Shown in pieces: positions 33,269 through 41,533 of a DNA stretch of 56,161 bases. The notes beneath the pieces are model-generated. The model saw only the letters and a program-made list of their open reading frames with translations, searched no databases and had not been told where the DNA came from. Source of the stretch: JAFGJU01 sp964570935 (GTDB lineage Bacteria; Eisenbacteria; RBG-16-71-46; JAFGJU01); assembly GCA_964570935.1 (NCBI GenBank), contig CAZMZP010000074.1, positions 1 to 56,161 of the forward strand, read 5' to 3'. The stretch's first letter is position 1; every line of letters starts with the position of its first letter. A program made the position numbers and the translations under genes.

Positions 33269-35149
33269 ATGAAACGAACTGAGCGTTTGATGCGTGTTAT
33301 CACAATTCTGGCAGTCATCGGGCTGGCGGCTGTCACCTTGGGCACGGCGGCGCCTGCGGCAACGGCGCAGGAGGAAGCCGGCCCCTGGCCGATGTTCCGT
33401 CACGACGTCAGCCACAGCGGTAGGACGGCCTACACCGGCCCGGCGTCACCCAACGTCAAGTGGACATTTGCAGCGAAAGACGGCATAGCGTCTTCACCCT
33501 CGATAGCAGCCGACGGGACCATATATGTAGGCGCTGGACTATTCCCCGACGCCGTGGACACGTGCCTCTATGCAATCAATCCGGACGGCAGCCTCAAGTG
33601 GCGTTATCCCACGAGGGACGGCGTGTTCTCTTCTCCGGCCATTGCTCCTGACGGAACCATCTATTTCGCTTCTTTCGACAACTGCCTATACGCGCTGGAA
33701 GATGCCGGCAACTCCGGGAGTTTCAAGTGGCGGTACTCGCTGGGGACTTCTGCGTTTTCTTCTCCGGCCGTCGGCAGCGATGGCACAGTCTACGCCGGGA
33801 GCCTCAATTTCAGGATGTACGCTCTGGCCCCGAACGGCATCATCAAGTGGTCCTACCCAACGGACTTCTGTGTGTTCTCATCGCCGGCCATCGGCCCCGG
33901 CGGCGAGATATACTTCGGCTCAAAGGACCACCATCTCTACGCCCTGGACGACATGGGCAATCACGGAAGCCTGAGATGGAGGTACGCGACAGGCACTTTC
34001 TACGACGGGCATTTCGTGGACTCGTCTCCGGCCATCGGGTCCGACGGGACGCTGTACGTGGGGACCGACCCCTACGGAGGGGGCGGCAAGGACCCCGTTC
34101 CCGTGGACACCGTCTTCTTCGCGGTTAACCCGGACGGGACTTTGAAGTGGGCGTTTGAGATGGGGGACGGGGCCGAGTCTTCTCCGGCCATCGGCCCGGA
34201 CGGGACCATATACGTGGGCTCCTTCGACGGAAACCTCTACGCCATCCGGGACGACGGTAACGCCGGAGTCCTCGAGTGGACCTTCCCCACGCGCGGCGCG
34301 ATTGATGGTTCGCCGGCCGTGGACGGATGCGGCGTGGTCTACTTCGGCTCCCGCGATTCCACTCTGTACGCCGTCAATCCCGATGGAACCCTGAGGTGGA
34401 GCTTCGCGACCGGCGGAGAGATCGAGAGCTCGCCTTCAATAGACAAGAACGGGACATTGTACGTGGGTAGTTTCGACGGGAATCTCTACGCCATTGGGAA
34501 CAGCGGCCCTGACGTGGGCGTGGTGTCGGTCGACCTTCCTGGTGAAGTGCGGAACGATTCGACCTATCTGCCAATGGCCACAGTGCGTAACTACCGCCAT
34601 GGTTCGAGGAGCTTCGGAGTGTCGTGCTTAGTCGATAGCGCGGGCCTGCTCGTGTACGCCGACACCGTTTACGTGGACCAACTGGCCGAGACGACTTCGG
34701 CGCAGGTGACTTTCGCTCCGTGGAAGGTCGGCATCAATCTGGGGATTGAGTACACGATTCTGGCTTCCACGCTGCTCCAAGGAGACAACAACTTCTTCAA
34801 CAACAACCTGACCACGCTGTCAGAGTCTGTGCCGGGCACCATCGGCGTGTGCGAGCAGGCGCCGGGTGCGCTCACATTCGCCAGCCGCTGCCATCCGAAC
34901 CCGTTCAGCGCCGCGACCGAGATCGAGTTTGTCCTGACAGAGAGCTCGTACGTGACACTAAAGATATACGACGTCACAGGCAGACTGGTTCGGGTGCTGG
35001 TGGATGAGGAGCTGTCGCCCGGGTTGCACTCGGGAGTCGCGTGGGACGGCCGCGATGACGGGGGAACCCCCGTGGCAGCTGGCGTTTACCTGTACCAGCT
35101 CGCCTCGCCCACGCGGGTCGACACAAAGAAGATCGTGCTCTTGAGGTGA
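33269..35149 (+). CDS. Secreted PQQ-like beta-propeller protein with FlgD-type C-terminus
   Basis: A 626-residue protein. The signal peptide is followed by about eight PQQ-like repeats ('SSPSIAADGTIYVGAG', 'SSPAIAPDGTIYFAS', 'SPAIGPDGTIYVGSFDGNLYAI'), each a blade of a propeller; no catalytic residue of quinoprotein dehydrogenases is evident, so it is likely a non-enzymatic binding protein. A linker (about 420-520) and a FlgD/T9SS-like domain follow ('RCHPNPFSAATEIEF', 'VTLKIYDVTGRLVRVL', 'GVAWDGRDDGGTPVAAGVYLYQL'), ending KKIVLLR. Its TGA at 35147-35149 lies inside the first bases of a group II intron, so the spliced product would continue to a later stop and read IVLLRKPQP. ATG has AAGGAG upstream. 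Confidence 0.85.
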   Translation: MKRTERLMRVITILAVIGLAAVTLGTAAPAATAQEEAGPWPMFRHDVSHSGRTAYTGPASPNVKWTFAAKDGIASSPSIAADGTIYVGAGLFPDAVDTCLYAINPDGSLKWRYPTRDGVFSSPAIAPDGTIYFASFDNCLYALEDAGNSGSFKWRYSLGTSAFSSPAVGSDGTVYAGSLNFRMYALAPNGIIKWSYPTDFCVFSSPAIGPGGEIYFGSKDHHLYALDDMGNHGSLRWRYATGTFYDGHFVDSSPAIGSDGTLYVGTDPYGGGGKDPVPVDTVFFAVNPDGTLKWAFEMGDGAESSPAIGPDGTIYVGSFDGNLYAIRDDGNAGVLEWTFPTRGAIDGSPAVDGCGVVYFGSRDSTLYAVNPDGTLRWSFATGGEIESSPSIDKNGTLYVGSFDGNLYAIGNSGPDVGVVSVDLPGEVRNDSTYLPMATVRNYRHGSRSFGVSCLVDSAGLLVYADTVYVDQLAETTSAQVTFAPWKVGINLGIEYTILASTLLQGDNNFFNNNLTTLSESVPGTIGVCEQAPGALTFASRCHPNPFSAATEIEFVLTESSYVTLKIYDVTGRLVRVLVDEELSPGLHSGVAWDGRDDGGTPVAAGVYLYQLASPTRVDTKKIVLLR

Positions 35150-35908
35150 GCGCCCAGATAAGGGCGCGCTGTTCTAGTCGGCTGAGAGGAGCCGGCCGGG
35201 GTAGATGCCTGTCAGCCCCGTAGTGTGGGGCCGGGTTAGAGCGGTAACGTTCTGGCCTAAGCGGTCCGACAAAGTCTCGATAGGGAGGCGACACGAACCG
35301 GCAGGTCGTAACGCGAGTGAACCTAGATGTAGCCTCGTAAAGACCAAAGGATGAGGAGGGCGACCCGGTATCTCAGTGGGGAAGCCAGCATCGCGGGACG
35401 TAGGACAGGCGAGCCGCCCGCGGCTCCTTCGGGGTATCAGGGGCGACATGCCGGGAGAGAGAGCGCGTCAACTGGGGAGGCCCTCTCACGCCCTTGCTCA
35501 TTGGAGCGAGGAGGAGGCTGTTGGTATAAGGCTGAGGCCGAAGTCCGGCAGAGCGTGGGAGGGAGTCGGATGGGGTCATAGTACCGTTGATACCAGAGAC
35601 AACACAACTCTGGAGGAGGGAAGGACCTCTGCTGTGAGTGTTTCGGACGGAGGGAAGGACAGGCGTATTGCGAGAGCTAGAAAGCGCCGTTGAATGAGTC
35701 CGGGAACTCTGTAAGAGACTAGGTGCGAAGTCGAAGTGTTCGCCGCGCTGAGTTCTCACAGGAAAGCCGTGTGAGGGAAAACCTCATGCACGGTTTGATG
35801 AGGGGAGACTGGAGACCGGGTATGGTTGCCGGGACTGAGGCCCCGTGCGAAAGTAGACGGGATTAGCCACCCGGAACCTGTAGCCACGGCGCCAGCCTCC
35901 TACTCCAC
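35146..35908 (+). mobile_element. ORF-less group II intron inserted at the stop codon of the upstream gene
   Basis: About 763 nt of RNA-like sequence with no coding frame. The 5' end is GTGAG, followed by GCGCCC-AGATAA-GGGCGC, a hairpin matching the domain I start of bacterial group II introns. Domain V lies at 35764-35796. Domain VI is a stem of GGAG-x-CTGG (35804-35812) against CCAG-x-CTCC (35892-35900), with a loop of about 80 nt. A candidate branch-point A at 35902 is 7 nt from the 3' end, and the intron ends in AC at 35908. No reverse transcriptase frame lies in domain IV or elsewhere in the window, so it depends on a maturase encoded elsewhere, or it is immobile. The exon junction proposed is TTGAG|GAAGCC. 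Confidence 0.78.
35764..35796 (+). ncRNA. Group II intron domain V
   Basis: A 33-nt hairpin: AAGCCGTG pairs with CACGGTTT, and TGAGG pairs with CCTCA over a GAAA-type loop. The catalytic AGC triad is at 35765-35767 and the two-nt bulge at 35787-35788, both in the standard positions. This is the most conserved part of the ribozyme and the best support for the intron. Confidence 0.85.
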
Positions 35909-36016
35909 GAAGCCGCAGCCATAGGGTCTGAGCGAGGGTCCAGGCGTTCCGACGCGGGCGCTGCCGAACTAACATCAAGAGAATCAACACATTACGGCGG
36001 CGCCCCAAATCACCTA

Positions 36017-36045
36017 TTGACAGAAGCGCAGTTCTGGCCGATAAT
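36017..36045 (+). promoter_or_regulatory. Promoter of RRM gene 1
   Basis: TTGACA, a 17-nt spacer and GATAAT. The preceding AAATCACC is shared with the promoter at 39007 and partly with 47861. Confidence 0.75.
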
Positions 36046-36051
36046 ATAAGC

Positions 36052-36447
36052 GTGAAATAGGCCGAGGGTCGCTGGTCACGGGCTCTGCCAGGGCCGGCGA
36101 AGGGGTTAGAGGGCAGGTTGAGTCAGTCCCCGCAACAAGGATAGTCCGCTCTGAAGTTCCATTCTGAACGTCTATCTGTGATTTCTCTCAGACTACTCGC
36201 TGCACCTTGGCAATACTCTGCCCGGCCTGCCTGGAGGAAGCTCCCGGAGGCGGGCGAACTCAATCACTTGAAGTGGCCCTTGACTACAGGAGGTGCGCAG
36301 GGATCAATCAGAGCATCTGAAACGGGTTAGTATCTGACATTCTCAGGAGTCTGGTAATGCTGCTATCAGAGAGGTTTGAAATGCTATTTTGCTTCTACCT
36401 CCCGAGCCATTGTTAGACTAAGAGAAAGAGTTAAGAAGGAGATTAGA
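36052..36447 (+). promoter_or_regulatory. Conserved long 5' leader of RRM gene 1
   Basis: About 396 nt without a gene. It shares ordered blocks with the leaders at 39042 and 47896: a CAGGTTGAGT block near the start, a CTGAAAC-[AG]-GG block (36317-36326), a TCTC...GGTA-x-TG block and a TTTGCTTCT block about 60 nt before the ATG. It also shares a long block (36132-36180) with the 39042 leader only. The conserved blocks fall in different frames in the three leaders, so they act as RNA or DNA, not as protein. Confidence 0.7.
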
Positions 36448-36735
36448 ATGCAAGGTAGCAAACTGTACGTTGGAAATCTTGGTTACTCAGTCACCAGCGA
36501 CCAGCTGGAGGAATTGTTCGCTGCCCACGGCACCGTGAGGCAGGTCACCGTCATCGAAGGCAAGGGCTTCGGCTTCGTCGAGATGTCGAGCTCTGCCGAG
36601 GCCGAGAAGGCGAAGGAAGCTCTGGATTCGACCGAGTTCAAGGGTCGCACCCTGAAAGTCGACGAGGCTCGTCCTCCGCGCGAGAGAGAGCGTAGAGGCG
36701 GCGGCGGCGGCGGTGGCGGTTACAGGAGATTCTAA
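36448..36735 (+). CDS. Glycine-rich RRM RNA-binding protein 1
   Basis: A 95-residue protein with one RNA recognition motif: RNP2 is LYVGNL at residues 5-10 and RNP1 is KGFGFVEM in the middle, followed by a short Arg/Gly tail ending GGYRRF. This matches the bacterial and cyanobacterial Rbp family, which bind single-stranded RNA and are often cold-induced. The ATG at 36448 is chosen because the RRM begins right after it (MQGSKLYVG) and AAGGAG lies upstream; an upstream in-frame Met is inside the leader. It is one of three close paralogs, with genes at 39445 and 48284. Confidence 0.9.
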   Translation: MQGSKLYVGNLGYSVTSDQLEELFAAHGTVRQVTVIEGKGFGFVEMSSSAEAEKAKEALDSTEFKGRTLKVDEARPPRERERRGGGGGGGGYRRF

Positions 36736-36830
36736 GGTCGGCGAGACTGCGCCCCGGGGCTAGCGCCTGTGGCCCGGTGGCCGGTCGCTGACCTGCGCCA
36801 TTTCGGTAGTCAGACATTTCAAGTGATAAA

Positions 36831-36865
36831 CGAAGAGGGGGAGACGTTGAGTCTCCCCCGATTCG
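36831..36865 (+). terminator. Terminator of RRM gene 1
   Basis: GGGGGAGAC/GTCTCCCCC stem with a GTTGA loop, extended outward by CGAA-x-A/x-TTCG, followed by TTTT. The stem is shared with the terminator at 39823-39855. Confidence 0.85.
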
Positions 36866-36918
36866 TTTTGCGGAGACGCGCGAGCTGCGGTAAGCTAGGC
36901 GGCAGCACGAGGAGGCTT

Positions 36919-38187
36919 ATGGCAGGACGCAGGGTCATAGTTGTGGGAGCCGGAGCATCCGGTCTGATGGCCGCGGGGCGGGCAGCCGAGGCGGGCGCCG
37001 AGACGCTGCTCCTTGAAAAGATGAGCCGCCCCGGCCGCAAGCTGGCAATCACCGGCGCCGGCCGCTGCAATCTCACAAACGTGTCACCCCTGGCCGACTT
37101 CATCGAGCACTGCGGGCCCAACGGGCGTTTCCTGAGGCAGGCCTTCTCTCAGTTCTTTTCCTCAGACTTGGTGGACTTCTTCGCCGCGCGCGGGCTCCCC
37201 ACTGTTACCGAGCGCGGCGGGCGAGTGTTCCCGGCCAGCGGAAGCGCAAAGGACGTGGTGGAGACGCTCTCACGCTGGGTTGCTGAACGCGGCGTGAAAG
37301 TGCGGACACTGACGCCCGTGAAACGTCTTGTTGTCGACGGCCGGAGGGTCGTCGGGGTGGGCCTTCCGCGCGGCCGCGTCCATCACGCGGACGCGGTGGT
37401 GCTGGCCACCGGGGGCGCGTCCTACCCGGCCACGGGCTCCACAGGCGACGGCTACGACCTGGCCCGGTCAGTCGGGCACAACGTCGTGCCGATTCGGCCG
37501 GCGTTGGTCCCGCTGGAGACTGCAGGCCGGACCGCCCCCGAGCTGCAGGGGCTGGGCCTCAAAAACGTTACTGTCAGTGTCCGGGTGGACGGAAAGAAGC
37601 GGGCTCACGCTTTCGGCGAGATGCTGTTCACTCACTTCGGGGTATCCGGGCCGATAATCCTGGCCTTGAGCAGGATGGTCGTGGACGCCCTGCGTTGGGG
37701 GGATCAAGTGGCTATTTCAATCGACCTAAAACCGGCCCTGGATGACGGCGAGCTGGACGCGCGCCTTCTTCGCGACCTCGCGGCGCACGGCAGGCAGAAG
37801 TTCGGCACGCTGCTCAAGGGGCTGCTTCCCAGAAAGCTCATACCGGTCTGCGCGCAGTCGGTCGGCGTCGCGCAGGATAAGCTTGCCCACCAGGTGACGG
37901 CGGTCGAGAGAAAACGACTGCGGGTCTGGCTCAAGGACTTTCGGTTGGAGGTCACCGGGCACCGTCCGTTTGAAGAGGCCATTATCACCGCCGGCGGCGT
38001 GGACACGCGGGAAGTGGACCCGCGCACGATGGCCTCACGGCTGGTCGGAGGACTCTACCTCACGGGCGAAGTGCTGGACGTGGACGGCGACACCGGCGGT
38101 TACAATTTGCAGGCGGCATTCTCAACCGGTTGGGTCGCCGGCGGGTCGGCGGCTGCTGGCTCAGGGGCGCCGAGTGCCCGATGGTAG
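36919..38187 (+). CDS. NAD(P)/FAD-dependent oxidoreductase, HI0933/YhiN family
   Basis: A 422-residue flavoprotein. The N-terminal dinucleotide-binding fold reads RVIVVGAGASGLMAAGRAAEAG, followed by 'LLEKMSRPGRKLAITGAGRCNLTN', the distinctive HI0933 signature. The end carries 'LYLTGEVLDVDGDTGGYNLQAAFSTG', the second FAD contact. Family members have no agreed reaction. Start at 36919 follows GGAGG directly; a longer frame to 36769 is only the RRM terminator region. Its position right after RRM gene 1 may be coincidental, as the terminator at 36831 separates them. Confidence 0.9.
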   Translation: MAGRRVIVVGAGASGLMAAGRAAEAGAETLLLEKMSRPGRKLAITGAGRCNLTNVSPLADFIEHCGPNGRFLRQAFSQFFSSDLVDFFAARGLPTVTERGGRVFPASGSAKDVVETLSRWVAERGVKVRTLTPVKRLVVDGRRVVGVGLPRGRVHHADAVVLATGGASYPATGSTGDGYDLARSVGHNVVPIRPALVPLETAGRTAPELQGLGLKNVTVSVRVDGKKRAHAFGEMLFTHFGVSGPIILALSRMVVDALRWGDQVAISIDLKPALDDGELDARLLRDLAAHGRQKFGTLLKGLLPRKLIPVCAQSVGVAQDKLAHQVTAVERKRLRVWLKDFRLEVTGHRPFEEAIITAGGVDTREVDPRTMASRLVGGLYLTGEVLDVDGDTGGYNLQAAFSTGWVAGGSAAAGSGAPSARW

Positions 38188-38263
38188 ATGGGCACCGCAC
38201 TGGTGAAATGCGGCCGGACATGCCCGGCAGCTTCCCGGCTGACCTTGGGTCGAGAGAAATGTC

Positions 38264-38290
38264 TTGACGTATGACGTTATTGGTTATAGA
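38264..38290 (+). promoter_or_regulatory. Promoter of the HigBA module
   Basis: TTGACG, a 15-nt spacer and TATAGA. The -10 lies only 8 nt before the toxin ATG, so the transcript is almost leaderless. An overlapping GACGTATGACGT element could be the antitoxin's operator. Confidence 0.5.
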
Positions 38291-38298
38291 ATGGGCTC

Positions 38299-38586
38299 AT
38301 GATCCGGTCCTTCAAGTCGCGAGACGTTGAAGCACTTTTCAACCGAGAGCCGGTACGGCGACTTGCGCCGGATATACAGCGGACTGCTCTGCGGAAACTG
38401 AGAATGCTCAACCGGGCGGAAACGTTGCAGGATCTGCGTGTTCCCCCGGCAAACCGTTTGGAAGCACTGAAGGGAGATCGCCGGGGGCAATACAGCATCA
38501 GGATCAATGACCGTTGGCGAGTCTGTTTTCGCTGGGAGCAGGGTGGCGTCTATGACGTTGAAATAGTGGACTACCACAGGAGGTGA
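38299..38586 (+). CDS. higB: HigB-type mRNA-cleaving toxin
   Basis: A 95-residue RelE-superfamily toxin. The pattern is 'IRSFKSRDVEALF' near the N-terminus, 'LRVPPANRLEALKGDRRGQYSIRINDRWRVCFRW' in the second half and 'YDVEIVDYHRR' at the end, as in HigB toxins that cleave mRNA at the ribosome. The antitoxin gene follows and the toxin comes first, which is the usual HigBA order. No frameshift or missing segment is visible, so the module is probably functional. Confidence 0.9.
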   Translation: MIRSFKSRDVEALFNREPVRRLAPDIQRTALRKLRMLNRAETLQDLRVPPANRLEALKGDRRGQYSIRINDRWRVCFRWEQGGVYDVEIVDYHRR

Positions 38587-38592
38587 TCGGCC

Positions 38593-38898
38593 GTGGCCGC
38601 AAAGAAACTAAATCCAGTCCATCCGGGGGAAGTTCTTCTTGAGGAGTTCCTCAAACCCATGGGGCTGAGTCAAAACCGGTTGGCCCGCGATATTGCAGTA
38701 TCCCCTCGGCGCGTCAACGAAATTGTACTGGGAAAACGAGCGCTGAGTGCGGACACGGCTCTCCGTCTGGCTCGCTACTTCAAGACGTCCCCCAAGTTTT
38801 GGCTCGGCCTACAGATGGATTACGAACTTGACGTGGAGATGGACCGGCTGGGAGAGCGACTGGAGCGGGAGGTGGGCCAGTACCGAAGGGCGGGTTGA
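38593..38898 (+). CDS. higA: HigA-type antitoxin
   Basis: A 101-residue XRE-type helix-turn-helix protein from GTG: 'HPGEVLLEEFLKPMGLSQNRLARDIAVSPRRVNEIVLGKRALSADTALRLARYF'. It binds and neutralises HigB and represses the shared promoter. Its AGGAGGTGAT ribosome site overlaps the last codons of the toxin gene, which couples their translation and is a common feature of HigBA. Confidence 0.9.
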   Translation: MAAKKLNPVHPGEVLLEEFLKPMGLSQNRLARDIAVSPRRVNEIVLGKRALSADTALRLARYFKTSPKFWLGLQMDYELDVEMDRLGERLEREVGQYRRAG

Positions 38899-39006
38899 CA
38901 GCCGTCAGTCCGCGAGGCTCGCCCGACCGCACGCCGGCCAGTCCGCCGCCTTCGGTGCCTGCAGGCTGCGCAAATCGTTACTTGGCTCAGAGCCGTAAAT
39001 CACCAG

Positions 39007-39035
39007 TTGACAGGAACCCGGGCCCACCGGATAAT
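39007..39035 (+). promoter_or_regulatory. Promoter of RRM gene 2
   Basis: TTGACA, a 17-nt spacer and GATAAT, the same layout as the promoter at 36017, with the shared upstream AAATCACC. Confidence 0.75.
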
Positions 39036-39041
39036 GACTGC

Positions 39042-39444
39042 TTGAACGACCCGTGGCGCGCTGGCCGCCTCGGGGCGAAGCGCCGGCCAGCTGCGAGGTT
39101 AAAGAGGACAGGTTGAGTCACCGGGCGCAGCAAGGATAGTCTGCTCTGAACTCCCATTCTGAACATCTATCTGTGGTTTCCGCTTTCGGCACGCTCATTC
39201 TACCCTCTCTAATCCGTGATTTGCGCACGTGTGGAAACGAACGCTCACTTGAAATGGCCCGTGGCTGCCGAAGGTGGTGATCCAGGAATCAGCTACACCC
39301 TCTGAAACAGGCGCTTCATCGGCGTTCTCTTGAGTTTGGTAATGTTGCCGCGAGTGAGGTTTGAACTGCCATTTTGCTTCTGCCTCCCCGAGAGACACAT
39401 TATTCGACGAAGAGACGAGACGCGAGCAGGAAAAGGAGAATGGG
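39042..39444 (+). promoter_or_regulatory. Conserved long 5' leader of RRM gene 2
   Basis: About 403 nt without a gene. Conserved blocks in order: ACAGGTTGAGT (39109-39119), a block close to the RRM gene 1 leader at 39127-39176, CTGAAACAGG (39302-39311), TCTCTTGAGTTTGGTAATG, and TTTGAACTGCCATTTTGCTTC before the gene. The middle of the leader is much less conserved, so the blocks are likely functional sites. Confidence 0.7.
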
Positions 39445-39729
39445 ATGCAAGGCAGCAAGCTGTATGTCGGGAATCTGGGTTACTCCGTGACGAGCGATCA
39501 ACTGGAAGAGTTGTTCGCCGCGTACGGCTCAGTGAAGCAGGTGACCGTGATCGAAGGTAAGGGCTTTGGGTTTGTCGAGATGTCCAGCCCCGCCGAGGCC
39601 GAGAAGGCCAAGACCGCCCTGGACGCGACTGACTTCAAAGGTCGCACTCTGAAAGTGGACGAGGCCCGTCCTCCGCGCGAGAGAGAGCGGAGGCCCGGTG
39701 GTGGCGGTGGTGGATATCGTAGGTTCTAG
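39445..39729 (+). CDS. Glycine-rich RRM RNA-binding protein 2
   Basis: A 94-residue protein nearly identical to the first RRM protein: RNP2 LYVGNL, RNP1 KGFGFVEM, and a GGGGGGYRRF end. The start at 39445 is chosen by alignment with the paralog (MQGSKLYVG), with AAAAGGAG upstream. Differences are mainly conservative (for example AAHG against AAYG) and in the Arg/Gly tail length, so the two are recent duplicates under selection. Confidence 0.9.
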   Translation: MQGSKLYVGNLGYSVTSDQLEELFAAYGSVKQVTVIEGKGFGFVEMSSPAEAEKAKTALDATDFKGRTLKVDEARPPRERERRPGGGGGGYRRF

Positions 39730-39822
39730 AGCCGAGGCGTCGGAGCTCCGGGACCAGTGCCTGTGGTCCTGAGCTCTTCGCCGGTCGGCCGTCCCGGAAA
39801 ACAGTCATTTCAAGGTAGAGCG

Positions 39823-39855
39823 GGTGAGGGGGAGACGTTGAGTCTCCCCCTCATC
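39823..39855 (+). terminator. Terminator of RRM gene 2
   Basis: GGGGGAGAC/GTCTCCCCC stem with a GTTGA loop, extended by pairing of GGTGA with TCATC, followed by GTTTT. It shares the inner stem with the terminator of RRM gene 1. Confidence 0.85.
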
Positions 39856-40056
39856 GTTTTGCGCCGCGGGGACGCGCCCGGGGTGACTGGGTGCGGCGCA
39901 CCCCGGACATCGGTCACCTCGTGATGGGGGTGGCACCGCGTTCTCCTTCCTGCTGATTTCACGGCCTCGTTTGTGTACAATAATGGAATCCCGGCGACTG
40001 CCGGGAACGTGCGCAACAGACAACCCGAAGAAGTACAACCTGTCCGGAGCTGGCCA

Positions 40057-41529
40057 TTGCGTTTTTTTGCGCTGCTGCGTTTGACGGCTGTTGGTGCGGC
40101 CTTACTTTTCGCTCTCGGCTGCGCGCATTCCGCTCCGCCCGCCGTGACCGCGTCCCCGCAATCTTCTCCGTTCGGCGCGTCAGGCGCGTCCGCCGTGACC
40201 GCGTCCAGGAAAGCTCCCCGGTCGAGTCAACCCGGGCCCGTCGTGCCCGTGGAACAAGTGTTAGGCCGCGGCTCGGGGTTGACGGTGGTGGAGGTGGTGG
40301 ACGTCGCGCTTCGGAACAACCCCGCCACCAGGGCCGCCTGGGCCGACGCCAGGGCCGCCAACGCCGAGTATCGTTCGGCCAAAGGAGCATGGCTCCCGAC
40401 GGTGAACCTGAGCGGGAGCGCCACACGCTCGGAGAGCGGCCGTTCCCCGGGCGGACCCGAGGCTCCGGCCACGAACTACAACGCCACAGCAAGCCTTTCT
40501 TACCTGATCCTGGATTTCGGGGGCCGCGCCGCGTCAGTGGACGAATCCCGGCAGGCTTTCTTCGCGGAGGAATGGACCCGCAACGCGGTCATACAAAACA
40601 CGGTCCTCCAGGCCGAGGTCGCCTTCTTCAGTTACGCGGAGGCCAGGGCGATGCTCGAAGCCAACAGGACCTCTCTTGCGGAAGCCGAGGCCAACCTCGC
40701 AGCCGCGGAGGAGCGCAAGCGCGTCGGGCTGGCCACCAACGCCGATGTGCTGCAGGCCAGGACGGCCTACTCCGAGGTGAAGTTGGCCGTGTTGGAGTCG
40801 GAAGGACGGGTCCGGACCGCCAGGGCCTCACTCGCGGTCTCGATGGGTTACCAGCCGGACGTCTCTCAGGAGCTTGACGTGTCCGCCCCGGAGATACCGG
40901 ACGCCGGCCTCTCTGCGACAGTGGAAGAGCTCATCGACAGGGCGCTCGCAGGTAGCCCCGGGCTCCAGGCGTCGCGCGCGGTGTCGCGCGAGGCCGCAGC
41001 CAGGGTCACTCAGGCGTGGTCCAGAATGCTGCCCTCACTGTCCGCCACAGGCTACATCGGCCGTACCTGGCCCAGGGGCGAACCGGATTACAGCGAGAGC
41101 TACAGCGGGACGCTGCAGGTGCAAATCCCCATATTCACAGGATTCTCACAGCAGTTCGACCTGTTCAGGGCTCGAGCGCAGGCCGAGGCCCAGCGGGAGA
41201 GGACCCGCGGCGTCGAGCAGGAAACCGTGCTGCGGGTCTTTTCAGCCCACAGCGATTTCCTCACCGCGGTCGAGAGACTGAAGACGACCGACGACCTCGT
41301 TGCCAGCGCGCGGCAGTCAGAAGAGGTCGCGTCGGGGCGGTACAAAGAGGGAGTCGGAAGCATCCTCGACCTGCTGTCCGCGCAGAGGGTTCTTGCCGTG
41401 GCCAGGGCCGAGCAAGTGAATGCGCGATTGAGCTGGTTCATAACGCTGACCCAGCTCGCCCACGACGTCGGTGTTCTGGGGTTGGACGGGAGTAATCCCC
41501 TGGTGCCCGACGCATTCGTTCCGAGGTGA
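40057..41529 (+). CDS. TolC-family outer-membrane efflux lipoprotein
   Basis: About 490 residues from a TTG start at 40057, seven nt after GGAG; an upstream GTG at 39973 overlaps the likely -10 (TACAAT at 39976). The lipobox is LLFALGC. The rest has two outer-membrane-factor repeats: 'TVVEVVDVALRNNPATRAAWADARAAN' at the N-terminal side and 'LIDRALAGSPGLQASRAVSREAAARVTQAWSRMLPSLS' in the second half. It forms the outer-membrane channel of an RND pump; the adaptor gene begins 4 nt after its stop. Confidence 0.9.
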   Translation: MRFFALLRLTAVGAALLFALGCAHSAPPAVTASPQSSPFGASGASAVTASRKAPRSSQPGPVVPVEQVLGRGSGLTVVEVVDVALRNNPATRAAWADARAANAEYRSAKGAWLPTVNLSGSATRSESGRSPGGPEAPATNYNATASLSYLILDFGGRAASVDESRQAFFAEEWTRNAVIQNTVLQAEVAFFSYAEARAMLEANRTSLAEAEANLAAAEERKRVGLATNADVLQARTAYSEVKLAVLESEGRVRTARASLAVSMGYQPDVSQELDVSAPEIPDAGLSATVEELIDRALAGSPGLQASRAVSREAAARVTQAWSRMLPSLSATGYIGRTWPRGEPDYSESYSGTLQVQIPIFTGFSQQFDLFRARAQAEAQRERTRGVEQETVLRVFSAHSDFLTAVERLKTTDDLVASARQSEEVASGRYKEGVGSILDLLSAQRVLAVARAEQVNARLSWFITLTQLAHDVGVLGLDGSNPLVPDAFVPR

Positions 41530-41533
41530 TACC

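Noticed and set aside
35146..35908. Small proteins inside the group II intron region
   Set aside because: The short frames have no reverse transcriptase motifs and overlap ribozyme domains. The region is better explained as RNA.
36376..36447. Upstream in-frame extension of the first RRM protein from an earlier ATG
   Set aside because: The conserved leader sequences fall in different frames in the three paralogs, while all three proteins align from MQGS.
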